DNA from: Burkholderia territorii
GTDB taxonomy: Bacteria; Pseudomonadota; Gammaproteobacteria; Burkholderiales; Burkholderiaceae
NCBI RefSeq assembly: GCF_902833055.1
Contig: NZ_CADFEJ010000029.1
Coordinates: forward strand, 1 to 64,000
Length of the DNA stretch: 64,000 nucleotides
Direction of reading: 5' to 3'
A model generated the notes under the pieces. The model had not been told where the DNA came from. It ran no database searches and worked only from the letters and a program-made list of their open reading frames with translations. Made by a program: the position numbers and the translations under genes. Positions 1 to 7,842 of this stretch are shown here, piece by piece. Numbering within the stretch: position 1 is the first letter of the stretch; the number at the start of each line of letters is the position of its first letter.

Positions 1-291
1 GACCTGCGCGCGAAGCACATCACGGGCAAGGCAGCGGAAGCGGCGCTGGGCGCGGCACACATCACGGTGAACAAGAACGCGATCCCGAACGATCCGGAAA
101 AGCCGTTCGTGACGAGCGGGATTCGCCTGGGCTCGCCGGCGATGACGACGCGCGGCTTCGGCCCGGCGGAAGCGGAACAGGTCGGCAACCTGATCGCCGA
201 TGTGCTCGAGAACCCGGAAGATGCAGCGACGATCGAGCGCGTGCGCGCGCAAGTGGCCGAGCTGACGAAGCGCTTCCCGGTTTATCGCTGA
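1..291 (+). CDS. glyA: Serine hydroxymethyltransferase, C-terminal end (5' truncated by window)
   Basis: The reading frame is open from the first base and encodes the last 96 residues of SHMT, the PLP enzyme that interconverts serine and glycine with tetrahydrofolate in the cytoplasm. The fragment matches the conserved C-terminal domain, including the NKNAIPNDP and SGIRLGSPAMTTRGF segments that are nearly invariant in bacterial GlyA. The start and the PLP lysine lie outside the window. nrdR follows after 6 bases on the same strand, a glyA-nrdR pairing common in beta-proteobacteria, so the two are probably co-transcribed. Confidence 0.96.
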   Translation, partial: DLRAKHITGKAAEAALGAAHITVNKNAIPNDPEKPFVTSGIRLGSPAMTTRGFGPAEAEQVGNLIADVLENPEDAATIERVRAQVAELTKRFPVYR

Positions 292-297
292 TCCGGC

Positions 298-777
298 ATG
301 CGCTGCCCGTTCTGCCGGCACGAGGACACGCAGGTCGTCGACTCGCGCGTGTCCGAAGATGGCGCCGCGATTCGTCGGCGCCGTCGCTGCTCGGCTTGCG
401 ACAAGCGCTTCACGACATACGAGCGGGTCGAGCTGAACCTGCCGGCCGTCGTGAAGAAGGACGGCAGCCGCACGGAATTCGACCGTCGCAAGATCGTCGC
501 CAGCATGCAACTCGCGCTGCGCAAGCGGCCGGTTGCGGCTGACGCGATCGACGCGGCGGTTGCCCGCATCGAATATCAATTGCTCGCGACCGGCGAGCGT
601 GAAGTGCGTAGCGAGAAGCTCGGCGAACTCGTGATGAACGAGTTGCGCGGCCTCGATACGATTGCCTATGTCCGTTTCGCATCGGTTTATCGCCGGTTCG
701 AGGATGTTTCCGAATTTGCCGACGTGATCGAAGAGTTCCGTCGCGCGTCCCCCTCCAAGCCTCCGCGTAAGCGCTGA
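298..777 (+). CDS. nrdR: Transcriptional repressor NrdR
   Basis: This 159-residue protein is the normal length for NrdR, the nucleotide-sensing repressor of ribonucleotide reductase genes. The N-terminus is a zinc ribbon with Cys3, Cys6, Cys31 and Cys34. An ATP-cone domain follows, roughly residues 49-139, beginning at the VVKKDGSRTEFDRRKI stretch, and binds ATP/dATP to control DNA binding. The C-terminal basic tail is short. It sits 6 bases after glyA. No NrdR box is evident around it, so its targets are presumably the nrd operons elsewhere. Confidence 0.96.
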   Translation: MRCPFCRHEDTQVVDSRVSEDGAAIRRRRRCSACDKRFTTYERVELNLPAVVKKDGSRTEFDRRKIVASMQLALRKRPVAADAIDAAVARIEYQLLATGEREVRSEKLGELVMNELRGLDTIAYVRFASVYRRFEDVSEFADVIEEFRRASPSKPPRKR

Positions 778-930
778 CGCGCTGCGTCCGTTCATCGTCT
801 TCTCCGTGGGTTCAGTTCGCGCCGATTGTGTCGGCCGCGATCGCATGTCGCCAGTCGGCCGTTCGGCCAATGGCGCGTAGCCGCTTGCGTCGCTACAGTC
901 GTCTCATCACGTTGACGGAGGGCGATGGCG

Positions 931-1491
931 ATGGGACGGCACCGATCGTGCGTTGAACGATGCATGCAATGCAGCGGCGGCTTTACGCTCGTCGAGCTGA
1001 TGGTCGCGATCGCGCTGGCGGCCGCGATCGGACTATACGCAGTGCCCGCATTCGATCAGTGGCACATGCGCGAACGTGTGGATGCACGCGCGCGCGCGTT
1101 GCTCGGCGCGCTGTCGTTCGCGCGCACCGAGGCGACACGTCTCGGCGTGCGCGTGACGCTGTGCAGGGCCGGGCGCGACGGCGACTGCATGCATTCCGGC
1201 GAGCGGTGTGACCTCGCGGGATGGTCGTGCGGCTGGCTCGTCAGCGGGCATTTCGACGGACGATCGCGCGTGCTGCGGCGCTATCCGCGCGATGCAGACA
1301 TTGCGGTCGCGGGGGCGGCGCACGATCTGGCATTTGCTCCGCCGGCGGGCCAGGTGCTTGGCGGGATCAGGCGTTTCGAGCTGCGTCCTCAGCGCATGCT
1401 GTCCGGTGACGACACACGCGTGTCGCGCTGCATCCGGATCGCGGCGGGCGGCCGCGCGCGCGTCGTCACCGGTCGTTGCGAAGCGGCATGA
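931..1491 (+). CDS. Type IV pilus minor pilin, FimT/GspH type
   Basis: The protein has a short leader followed by the prepilin peptidase site G17|FTLVE (with Glu at +5) and a hydrophobic helix, then a mostly beta C-terminal domain with several cysteines. This is the FimT/FimU (GspH) minor pilin architecture; such proteins prime pilus assembly at the inner membrane. ATG at 931 is preferred because the GGAGGG at 917-922 is 8 bases upstream; ATG at 925 would be only 2 bases away. It is the first of five genes that overlap by ATGA, so it heads a minor-pilin operon. The gap 778-930 upstream should hold the promoter. Confidence 0.82.
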   Translation: MGRHRSCVERCMQCSGGFTLVELMVAIALAAAIGLYAVPAFDQWHMRERVDARARALLGALSFARTEATRLGVRVTLCRAGRDGDCMHSGERCDLAGWSCGWLVSGHFDGRSRVLRRYPRDADIAVAGAAHDLAFAPPAGQVLGGIRRFELRPQRMLSGDDTRVSRCIRIAAGGRARVVTGRCEAA

Positions 1492-1916
1492 CGCGCGCAC
1501 GCAAGTCGATGCACGGCACGTCGCTGCTCGAAGCGGTGCTCGCCGTCGCGCTGCTCGCGGCGGTGATGCTGGCCGTGACCGGCAGCCAGCTTGCGATGAC
1601 GCGCGCGCAGCGGGCGACGATCTGGCGTGAACGCGCGCTGTGGCTGGCCGATGCTCGCATTGAGAGCCGGCGCGCAATGGCAGGCGCTGACGATGGCATC
1701 GCGGCGCTCGCGTCCGCATCATTGCCCGGCGGCACGAGCGCGCTCGACAATGGGCCGGCGGGAATCCGCTACGTGACGGTCGGCTGGCGTGAGCTCCGCG
1801 CTCATGCCGATGCGCCGCCATCGGCGCGCTGCGAAAGCGCACGCTCGGCGGTCGGGCCGCCGTCGTGCGTGCGGATGCCGTTTCGAGAGGCCGGGGCCGA
1901 TGCCGATGAACGCTGA
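1488..1916 (+). CDS. Type IV pilus minor pilin, PilV type
   Basis: The ATG at 1488 overlaps the stop of the preceding pilin gene (ATGA), arguing for translational coupling. The 142-residue product has a prepilin site G10|TSLLE followed by a hydrophobic segment, as in PilV/GspI minor pilins, which sit in the priming complex at the pilus tip. The C-terminal part has low similarity to anything I can recall, which is normal for the family. Assignment to PilV rests on position and the leader motif. Confidence 0.75.
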   Translation: MTRARKSMHGTSLLEAVLAVALLAAVMLAVTGSQLAMTRAQRATIWRERALWLADARIESRRAMAGADDGIAALASASLPGGTSALDNGPAGIRYVTVGWRELRAHADAPPSARCESARSAVGPPSCVRMPFREAGADADER

Positions 1917-2739
1917 TCGCCGCAGTCGCGCGCATACGCTGCTCGAAGTGCTGATCGCGATGACGGTCGGTCTGCTCGTGCTAGCCGCTGCCGGTGCGCT
2001 GTACCACGCCCAGCGCGTCGCGCAGCGGCGAGCGGAAGACGGGTTCCGGATGCGCGATGCGGCCGCGACAGCACTGATGCTGATCGGCCAGCAGATCCAG
2101 ATGGCCGGATTTCGCCCGCTCGATGTGGCAGGGCCGGCATCGTTGCCGCCGGTGTTCGGCTGTTCCGCGGGGCGTGTGCGAGGCAATGGAGCACAGGTGC
2201 ACTGCGAAGCCATGCGCGCAGCATCGGACGCATTGCTCGTTCGGTATGTCGGCGATGCGGTGTCGACGTGGCCGACTATTGGGGCGCAGGTGTCGGATTG
2301 TCTCGGGCAGGGTGTCGGTGCTGCCGGTGAGCGGGCGCTCGTGGAAAACCGCTTCGACGCGCACGTCAGTCCGTCGACGGGCGAGCCCGAGTTGTACTGC
2401 GAGGGAAGCGGGCGCCCGGGCACGCCGCAACCCGTCGTGTCCGGCATCGACCAACTGCGCGTGCGCTACCTGCGTCGCGAAACCGCGCGGTTCGTCGACG
2501 CGGGAGCGATGGGCAGTGGCGACTGGCGCAATGTCGTTGCCTTGCATGTGTGCGTCCGTGCGCGTGGCGAACCGATCCACGAGCCGGCGCGTCATGTCGA
2601 TTGCGACGGCCGCTCGGCCGTTTCGTCGGACGGCCGCGCGCATCTGGTGCTGCATCGAATCGTCGCGCTGCGCAATGACGCGGCCGCATTCACCGATCCC
2701 GGCGTTGACGCGGTGCTGGATCCTGGGGTGTTGCAATGA
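1900..2739 (+). CDS. pilW: Type IV pilus minor pilin, PilW type
   Basis: The gene overlaps the end of the PilV-type gene. Its 279-residue product begins with a prepilin leader ending A11|HTLLE, then a hydrophobic helix, then a large domain with the GCSAGRVRGNG and VSGIDQLRVRYL segments typical of PilW, which is the largest minor pilin in this operon type. The residue before the cleavage site is Ala instead of the usual Gly, which may affect processing by PilD. ATG at 1900 or 1906 are both possible starts and differ by two residues. Confidence 0.8.
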   Translation: MPMNADRRSRAHTLLEVLIAMTVGLLVLAAAGALYHAQRVAQRRAEDGFRMRDAAATALMLIGQQIQMAGFRPLDVAGPASLPPVFGCSAGRVRGNGAQVHCEAMRAASDALLVRYVGDAVSTWPTIGAQVSDCLGQGVGAAGERALVENRFDAHVSPSTGEPELYCEGSGRPGTPQPVVSGIDQLRVRYLRRETARFVDAGAMGSGDWRNVVALHVCVRARGEPIHEPARHVDCDGRSAVSSDGRAHLVLHRIVALRNDAAAFTDPGVDAVLDPGVLQ

Positions 2740-2870
2740 TCTGCGCAAGCCGATTCGTAGACGAGCTTGCGACGCGAATCGCGGCAGGCAACGCAACGCA
2801 AGGCAGCACAACGCACCTCAACGCGGCGTGCCGCGCTGTCCCGCGACCTGCGACACGCGGTGATGCACCC

Positions 2871-3419
2871 ATGCTGAGCGGAACGCGTTCCCGTATAGGC
2901 GTTCCGTCCACGGGCCGCGGCTGGCGTCGCGACGCCGGCCTGGCACTGCCTGCCGTGATCGCGGTCGGCGCGGCAGTCGCCGCGCTGACCGGCACATGGT
3001 TCGAATCCGCACTGACGGAATCGCGCCGCACGCGTGCATTGTCGGATCGGCTGATCGCATTTCACGCAGCCGATGCAGCACTGGCAGCCTGCACGGCGCG
3101 ATTGCTCCGAGGCGGCGCGCCGTACATCGACGAATCCGCGTCAACCGTCGAACCGGACGCATGGCGGCGTGCGCCCGCGCTGAATGTCGCCGAAGCATTC
3201 GCACCATTCGCCTCATGGCCGATGGCGAGCGAGCCGCCGCGTTGCCTGATCGAAGCCTGGCGAGGTGTCGGTCCTCGAGGGAGTCGCGCTTATCTCATCA
3301 CCGCATGTGGAGTCGGTGGCCATGCGTCAAGCGCGGTCTGGCTGCAGAGCCAGACCGCGCTGCGAGACGGCCGCATCGTTGCGCAACGCTGGCGTCGCGT
3401 CGCGGCGGTTCCTCGATGA
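2871..3419 (+). CDS. Type IV pilus minor pilin, PilX/GspK-like
   Basis: A hydrophobic helix begins after Gly23 (sequence GLALPAVIAV) with no Glu at +5, as in the PilX/GspK class that caps the minor-pilin complex. The next part has the AFHAADAALAAC pattern, close to the AADAAL signature of PilX N-termini. The frame is open from an ATG at 2736 that overlaps the pilW stop (ATGA), but this would add 45 residues before the leader. ATG at 2871 gives a normal leader, while 2736 would preserve coupling, so the start is uncertain. Confidence 0.7.
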   Translation: MLSGTRSRIGVPSTGRGWRRDAGLALPAVIAVGAAVAALTGTWFESALTESRRTRALSDRLIAFHAADAALAACTARLLRGGAPYIDESASTVEPDAWRRAPALNVAEAFAPFASWPMASEPPRCLIEAWRGVGPRGSRAYLITACGVGGHASSAVWLQSQTALRDGRIVAQRWRRVAAVPR

Positions 3420-3868
3420 AACGGCCTGCATCGATGCGCCGGTCAGCAGCGTTCACGTTGCTCGAACTGATGGTCGTGCTTGCGATCGTTGCCGTGCTGG
3501 CCGGGTGGGGTATCCCGTCGTATCGCGAGCATGTCGCGCGCACGCATCGCGCATCCGCAGTCGCCGCACTCTATCGCGCGGCGCAGTATCTCGAAACGCT
3601 TGATGGCGCGCCGCCACGCACGCTGCCACACGCATATTCGCACGCGCCCCCGGACGGGCAGGCGGTCTACGACGTGGCCCTGCGGCTAGCAGACGGCAAT
3701 GGTGCGCCGGTGGCCTACGAACTCGTTGCCCGCCCGCTCGATGCAGGCCCGATGCGCGACGACGCATGCGGCGCGTTCACGCTGCGTGCTGATGGCACCA
3801 AAGGCAACGCGGGATCGAAAGCTGCAGAAGCCGATTCGCTGCAGCGGACCTGCTGGGGCGTGCGTTGA
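3416..3868 (+). CDS. pilE: Type IV pilin-like protein, PilE type
   Basis: ATG at 3416 overlaps the previous stop (ATGA). The 150-residue protein has leader site A12|FTLLELMVVLAIVAVLA and the GIPSYREHV segment right after the helix, the hallmark of PilE minor pilins. The C-terminus has a DACGAFTLRADGTKGN block and a final Cys, consistent with the PilE disulfide region. As in the PilW gene, the residue before the cleavage site is Ala. pilY1, which lies between pilX and pilE in many species, is absent here. Confidence 0.82.
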   Translation: MKRPASMRRSAAFTLLELMVVLAIVAVLAGWGIPSYREHVARTHRASAVAALYRAAQYLETLDGAPPRTLPHAYSHAPPDGQAVYDVALRLADGNGAPVAYELVARPLDAGPMRDDACGAFTLRADGTKGNAGSKAAEADSLQRTCWGVR

Positions 3869-3930
3869 TCACACGATCACACACGGAAAACGCGCATCGG
3901 CGTGAGGCCGTGCGCGCTGGTCGTAGCTCG

Positions 3931-4374
3931 TCAGTCGCCGTTCGCGGCGGTTTCGCGCTCGTCGCGCGACTGTTTCCAGATCCGGTAGACCTCCCAGGCT
4001 GCGAAGCCGACGGTGCCCCACTTCAACGCCGGGCCCGCGCTCGCGCGCAGCAGCGAGCGAACGGGTTTCGCCAGCACGAGCGACGCGAGCGAACTCAACA
4101 TCGGGTACTGGTTGACGAGGTGGCCGAGGCTCGCATTCAGGTTCTTGGCGGACTGGCTGAACCTGGTGCCCGACAGGCCGGGGACGAACACCTTGAGCCA
4201 ACTGAAGCGCGTGACGGCGTGGCGCACTTCGGCGGCGGCTTCGGCAAGCTCGAGCCGCTCGACCTCGGATCGCAGGATTAGCAATTCCTTGCGGAGCGCG
4301 CGATGCTGCGATGCGCTCCAGTTCGATCGCGACGAATGGGGGCGGGCGGAATGGCCCGTGACGTTCTGGCTCAT
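3931..4374 (-). CDS. DUF3318-like inner-membrane-associated protein
   Basis: This 147-residue product is distal in a three-gene minus-strand operon with a YqjE-type holin-like protein and a DUF883 protein. The N-terminal half is charged and predicted helical (RKELLILRSEVERLELAEAA), followed by a weakly hydrophobic central part and a basic C-terminus with KWGTVGFAAWEVYRIWKQ, which could lie on the membrane. ATG at 4374 was chosen because the residues upstream of it look like noise. The assignment to DUF3318 is from memory of the order in Burkholderia genomes. The function is unknown. Confidence 0.72.
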   Translation of the reverse strand: MSQNVTGHSARPHSSRSNWSASQHRALRKELLILRSEVERLELAEAAAEVRHAVTRFSWLKVFVPGLSGTRFSQSAKNLNASLGHLVNQYPMLSSLASLVLAKPVRSLLRASAGPALKWGTVGFAAWEVYRIWKQSRDERETAANGD

Positions 4375-4417
4375 GGCGCGTCGGCGAAGTAGGTGAGAGA
4401 GGGGAACGCGGTTGCGT

Positions 4418-4807
4418 TCACGGCTTGCCGCGGAAAATTTCGCGGTCTTTCTCGAGCTCGGCGAGCGTCGCCTCGAACACGGTCGGCGCGTCGCGCAGGC
4501 CCGAACGCGCCTTCCACGCACAGGCGATGGCCGCGATTGCGTATAGCGCGGTGATGGCGGCGAGCGACTGCCAGCGATAGGTATCCCAGAATGCAATCGC
4601 GACGAGCACGGTCAGGCTGATGAGCGCCATCGTCGCGAGCATCATGGCCGCGAGCCCGAGGAACAGCACGCCCATCAGGCGTTCCTTCTCCTCGGCGAGC
4701 TCGATGCCGACCAGTTCGAGGCGCGTTTGCAGCAGGCCGATCGCGGAGCCGACGAGGCGGCGCAGCGGTCCTTGGCCGGACGGCTGCGGGTGGGTGTCTG
4801 TCGTCAT
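4418..4807 (-). CDS. YqjE-like phage holin family membrane protein
   Basis: The 129-residue protein starts with a short polar region and an amphipathic helix (QTRLELVGIELAEEKERL) that is characteristic of the YqjE/holin superfamily, then two closely spaced transmembrane helices around residues 45-100, then a charged cytoplasmic tail. In enterobacteria the equivalents lie in the yqjD-yqjE-yqjK operon, where YqjD tethers stationary-phase ribosomes to the membrane. The same order is seen here, reading DUF883, YqjE, DUF3318. Confidence 0.83.
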   Translation of the reverse strand: MTTDTHPQPSGQGPLRRLVGSAIGLLQTRLELVGIELAEEKERLMGVLFLGLAAMMLATMALISLTVLVAIAFWDTYRWQSLAAITALYAIAAIACAWKARSGLRDAPTVFEATLAELEKDREIFRGKP

Positions 4808-4850
4808 GGATGAGGCGCTTGTGCGCGCAATGAGCGGCTAGGGCAATGCC

Positions 4851-4872
4851 AGCCGGCGGCGAACCGCCGGCT
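4851..4872. other. Strong hairpin between DUF883 and YqjE-type genes
   Basis: The arms AGCCGGCGG (4851-4859) and CCGCCGGCT (4864-4872) are perfectly complementary and enclose a CGAA tetraloop. No T-run follows on the minus strand, so it is more likely an RNA-stability or differential-expression hairpin inside the operon than a terminator. Confidence 0.5.
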
Positions 4873-4931
4873 AGCCTCGGCACTCACGCGCCGCACGGGG
4901 CGGCGCATGAGGAGCAACGGCGCTGCGCGCG

Positions 4932-5234
4932 TTACTTGCGGTTGATCAGCAGGCCGATCAGCACACCGACGCCCGCGGCGACGCCGATCGACGTCCACGG
5001 ATGCTCATGCACGTAGTCGTCGGTCGCGCGCGCGGCCTTCTTGCCTTTCTCGACCACCACGACCTGGACGTCGGTTGCCTTTTCCTTGGCCTGCTTCAGG
5101 CGCGACATGGCTTTCTCGCGCAGCTCGGCCGCACGGTCGCCCGTGCTGCTCGCTGCCTGCTTGAGCAGATCCTCGGCGTCCGCGAGAACGGTTTTGATAT
5201 CCGACATCAGTTTCTCCTTGTTGATTTCCGACAT
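4932..5234 (-). CDS. DUF883 family protein (ElaB/YqjD type)
   Basis: The 100-residue protein has the family design: a long amphipathic, partly coiled-coil N-terminal segment (LMSDIKTVLADAEDLLKQ) followed by a basic linker and one C-terminal transmembrane helix (TSIGVAAGVGVLIGLLINRK, about residues 81-100). In E. coli, YqjD and ElaB are C-tail-anchored proteins that bind ribosomes in stationary phase. ATG at 5234 is preceded on the minus strand by GGGAGT, a good ribosome-binding site. It is the first gene of the operon. Confidence 0.88.
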   Translation of the reverse strand: MSEINKEKLMSDIKTVLADAEDLLKQAASSTGDRAAELREKAMSRLKQAKEKATDVQVVVVEKGKKAARATDDYVHEHPWTSIGVAAGVGVLIGLLINRK

Positions 5235-5552
5235 TGCAACTCCCTTCATGCTGTCATGCTGCAGGTTCACATCGTAGCGAAACCCCTGCCTGCTGGCGAG
5301 CCGGGAAGACACGCGGCGGCGGTGCAAGACTACATGGTAAATGACTCGTCAGCATTGACAGAGCCGCAAATGCTGCGAAAAGTTTCCGTTGCGGACGTCC
5401 GGACTGCCCGGATACCGGGTAAAAATGACAAAAAAGTATGAATATCAAACGGAATAATCGTTCGCACGGCCCATTGCTTCCCGTAAGCTGATGGACTGTC
5501 CCGCGCCGTCCGGCGCGCGGTTTCAACCAGCATCGTTCGAGGAGGGAACATC
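5235..5552. promoter_or_regulatory. Divergent intergenic region between DUF883 operon and peroxiredoxin
   Basis: These 318 bases separate divergent genes and must carry both promoters. A TTGACA at 5355-5360 is visible without a convincing -10 at the right distance. There is a small inverted repeat CCCGG-ATA-CCGGG at 5407-5419 next to an A-rich stretch. A GAGGAGGGA ribosome-binding site precedes the peroxiredoxin ATG. No OxyR-like pattern could be assigned by eye. Confidence 0.4.
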
Positions 5553-6191
5553 ATGAGTCTGCGTCTTGGTGACATCGCACCGGATTTCGAGCAGGAATCG
5601 AGCCTGGGCCCGATCAAGTTTCACGAGTGGCTGGGCGACAGCTGGGGCGTCCTGTTCTCGCACCCGGCCGACTACACGCCGGTATGCACGACTGAACTCG
5701 GGCTGACCGCGAAGCTGAAGGGCGAATTCGAGAAGCGCAACGTGAAGGTGATCGCGCTGTCGGTCGACGGCGTCGAATCGCACAAGGGCTGGATCAACGA
5801 CATCAACGAAACGCAGTCGACCGTCGTCGGCTTCCCGATCATCGCCGACGCGGACCGCAAGGTGTCGCAGCTGTACGACATGATCCATCCGAACGCGAAC
5901 GAAACGCTGACGGTGCGCTCGCTGTTCGTGATCGATCCGAACAAGAAGGTGCGGCTCATCATCACCTATCCGGCGAGCACCGGCCGCAACTTCGACGAAG
6001 TGCTGCGCGTGATCGACTCGCTGCAGCTGACGGACAACTACAAGGTCGCGACGCCCGGCAACTGGAAGGACGGCGACGACGTCGTGATCGTGCCGTCGCT
6101 GCAGGATCCGGAAGAGCTGAAGAAGCGCTTCCCGAAGGGCTTCAACGCCGTGCGTCCGTACCTGCGCCTCACGCCGCAGCCGAACAAGTAA
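5553..6191 (+). CDS. 1-Cys peroxiredoxin (Prx6/AhpC-TSA family)
   Basis: The 212-residue cytoplasmic enzyme reduces hydrogen peroxide and organic peroxides. The peroxidatic cysteine is Cys45 in the PVCTTE motif, and it is the only cysteine in the protein, so no resolving cysteine exists and an external reductant is needed. Length, the SHPADYTPVC motif and the C-terminal extension after residue 160 place it in the Prx6 (1-Cys) class. It is monocistronic, with a terminator immediately downstream shared with the convergent gcdH. Confidence 0.93.
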   Translation: MSLRLGDIAPDFEQESSLGPIKFHEWLGDSWGVLFSHPADYTPVCTTELGLTAKLKGEFEKRNVKVIALSVDGVESHKGWINDINETQSTVVGFPIIADADRKVSQLYDMIHPNANETLTVRSLFVIDPNKKVRLIITYPASTGRNFDEVLRVIDSLQLTDNYKVATPGNWKDGDDVVIVPSLQDPEELKKRFPKGFNAVRPYLRLTPQPNK

Positions 6192-6235
6192 GCAGCGTCT
6201 GTCGCATCGGCGGCGCGTGACGAACGCGTGCCGAT

Positions 6236-6282
6236 GAAAACGGCCCGCCGGGCAGCGATGCCGGGCGGGCCGTGTCGTTTTC
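6236..6282. terminator. Bidirectional terminator between peroxiredoxin gene and gcdH
   Basis: A GC-rich inverted repeat (arms about 6241-6254 and 6259-6272, GCGA loop) is flanked by an A-run at 6237-6240 and a T-run at 6278-6281. It can terminate transcription from both convergent genes. Confidence 0.75.
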
Positions 6283-6330
6283 GGCGGCGCCCGCATGACG
6301 AGACGGGTGCCGCGTATCGCGCCGGAATGA

Positions 6331-7518
6331 TCAGAAGAAAGCCTGGATGCCCGTCTGCGCGCGGCCGAGGATCAGTGCGTGGATGTCGTGCGTGCCTTCG
6401 TACGTGTTCACCACTTCGAGGTTCACGAGATGGCGCGCGACGCCGAATTCGTCCGAGATGCCGTTGCCGCCGAGCATGTCCCGCGCGAGCCGCGCGATGT
6501 CGAGCGCCTTGCCGCACGAGTTGCGCTTCATGATCGACGTGATCTCGACGGCCGCCGTGCCTTCGTCCTTCATCCGGCCGAGACGCAGCACGCCCTGCAG
6601 GCCGAGCGTGATCTCGGTCTGCATGTCGGCGAGCTTCTTCTGGATCAGCTGGTTCGCGGCGAGCGGCCGGCCGAACTGCTTGCGATCGAGCACGTACTGG
6701 CGCGCGGTGTGCCAGCACGATTCGGCCGCGCCGAGCGCGCCCCAGGCGATCCCGTAGCGCGCCGAGTTCAGGCATGTGAACGGGCCGCGCAGGCCGCTCA
6801 CGTTCGGCATCAGGTTCTCTTCGGGCACGAACACTTCATCGAGGACGATCTCGCCGGTGATTGACGCGCGCAGCCCGACCTTGCCGTGAATCGCGGGCGC
6901 CGACAGGCCCTTCCAGCCTTTTTCGAGAATGAAGCCGCGGATCGCGTCCTTGCCGTTTTCTTCCAGTTTCGCCCACACGACGAAGACATCGGCGATCGGC
7001 GAGTTGGTGATCCACATCTTCGCGCCGGACAGCGAGTAACCGCCGGGCACCTTCTTCGCGCGCGTGACCATGCTGCCCGGGTCGGAGCCGTGGTTCGGCT
7101 CGGTCAGCCCGAAGCAGCCGATCCATTCGCCGCTCGCGAGCTTCGGCAGGTATTTCTGCTTCTGTGCGTCGGAGCCGAATTCATGGATCGGCACCATCAC
7201 GAGCGACGACTGCACGGACATCATCGAGCGGTAGCCGGAGTCGACGCGCTCGACTTCGCGCGCGATCAGCCCGTAACTCACGTAATTGAGACCGGGGCCA
7301 CCGTATTCTTCCGGAATCGTCGGGCCGAGCAGGCCGATCTCGCCCATCTCGCGGAAGATCTCGGCGTCGGTGCGTTCATGGCGGAACGCCTCCGTGACGC
7401 GCGGCGCGAGCTTGTCGCGCGCGTATGCGTGCGCGGCATCGCGCACCATGCGTTCTTCCTCGGTCAGTTGCTGGTCGAGCAACAGCGGATCATCCCAATG
7501 AAAAGTTGCAGCAGTCAT
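6331..7518 (-). CDS. gcdH: Glutaryl-CoA dehydrogenase
   Basis: This 395-residue acyl-CoA dehydrogenase family flavoprotein oxidatively decarboxylates glutaryl-CoA to crotonyl-CoA in lysine and tryptophan catabolism. The FAD-binding region (GCFGLTEPNHGSDPGSM), the KMWITNSPIADVFVVWAK segment and the catalytic Glu374 in NTYEGTHDIHAL match GcdH closely, and the length is that of the family. The ribosome-binding site AGGAGATG lies at 7522-7531. It is divergent from an IclR regulator, and the intervening DNA carries a tandem hairpin array and IclR-type palindromes. Confidence 0.95.
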   Translation of the reverse strand: MTAATFHWDDPLLLDQQLTEEERMVRDAAHAYARDKLAPRVTEAFRHERTDAEIFREMGEIGLLGPTIPEEYGGPGLNYVSYGLIAREVERVDSGYRSMMSVQSSLVMVPIHEFGSDAQKQKYLPKLASGEWIGCFGLTEPNHGSDPGSMVTRAKKVPGGYSLSGAKMWITNSPIADVFVVWAKLEENGKDAIRGFILEKGWKGLSAPAIHGKVGLRASITGEIVLDEVFVPEENLMPNVSGLRGPFTCLNSARYGIAWGALGAAESCWHTARQYVLDRKQFGRPLAANQLIQKKLADMQTEITLGLQGVLRLGRMKDEGTAAVEITSIMKRNSCGKALDIARLARDMLGGNGISDEFGVARHLVNLEVVNTYEGTHDIHALILGRAQTGIQAFF

Positions 7519-7531
7519 CGTGTCATCTCCT

Positions 7532-7730
7532 GTCGGCCAGAGTTAGCGCTTTAGCGCTTACTCTGGCCCCATACTTCGCGGTCGGCCAGAGTTTGGCACT
7601 TCAGCGCTTACTCTGGCCCCATGCTTCGCGGTCGGCCAGAGTTTGGCACTTCAGCGCCTGCTCTGGCTCCATGCTTAGCCGTCGGCCAGAGTTGGCGCTT
7701 TCAGCGCTTGCCCTGATCCCATCGTTTATG
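7532..7730. repeat. Four tandem ~50-bp hairpin-forming repeats
   Basis: Four units start at 7532, 7581, 7631 and 7681, each beginning GTCGGCCAGAGTT. A fifth start-like GTCGGTC is at 7731. In unit 1 the arms GGCCAGAGTTAGCGC and GCGCTTACTCTGGCC pair with one mismatch around a short loop. Units 2-4 keep the outer arms but progressively lose the inner pairing. The array begins just upstream of the gcdH ribosome-binding site, so it could lie in the gcdH leader RNA. Confidence 0.88.
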
Positions 7731-7791
7731 GTCGGTCCCGGGGTGTGGCGATTCGCTGCCTCGCCCGATGTCAAAAGTTCGCTTGACTAGA

Positions 7792-7823
7792 GTTCCGCTG
7801 TGCGGAACAATGTTTTGCAAAAC
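7792..7823. promoter_or_regulatory. Two palindromes upstream of the IclR-family gene (candidate operators)
   Basis: A perfect inverted repeat GTTCCGC-TGT-GCGGAAC spans 7792-7808. The perfect 12-base palindrome GTTTTGCAAAAC lies at 7812-7823. TTCCGC-N3-GCGGAA is the shape of site used by many IclR-family regulators. The pair ends 19 bases before the regulator's ATG, suggesting autoregulation and perhaps control of divergent gcdH. Confidence 0.6.
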
Positions 7824-7842
7824 GAACCCAGTGTAGCATCAC

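Noticed and set aside
5355..5385. Sigma-70 promoter starting at TTGACA 5355
   Set aside because: No acceptable -10 hexamer at 16-18 bases downstream.
7532..7730. CRISPR array
   Set aside because: The four units are contiguous with no spacers of unique sequence between them.
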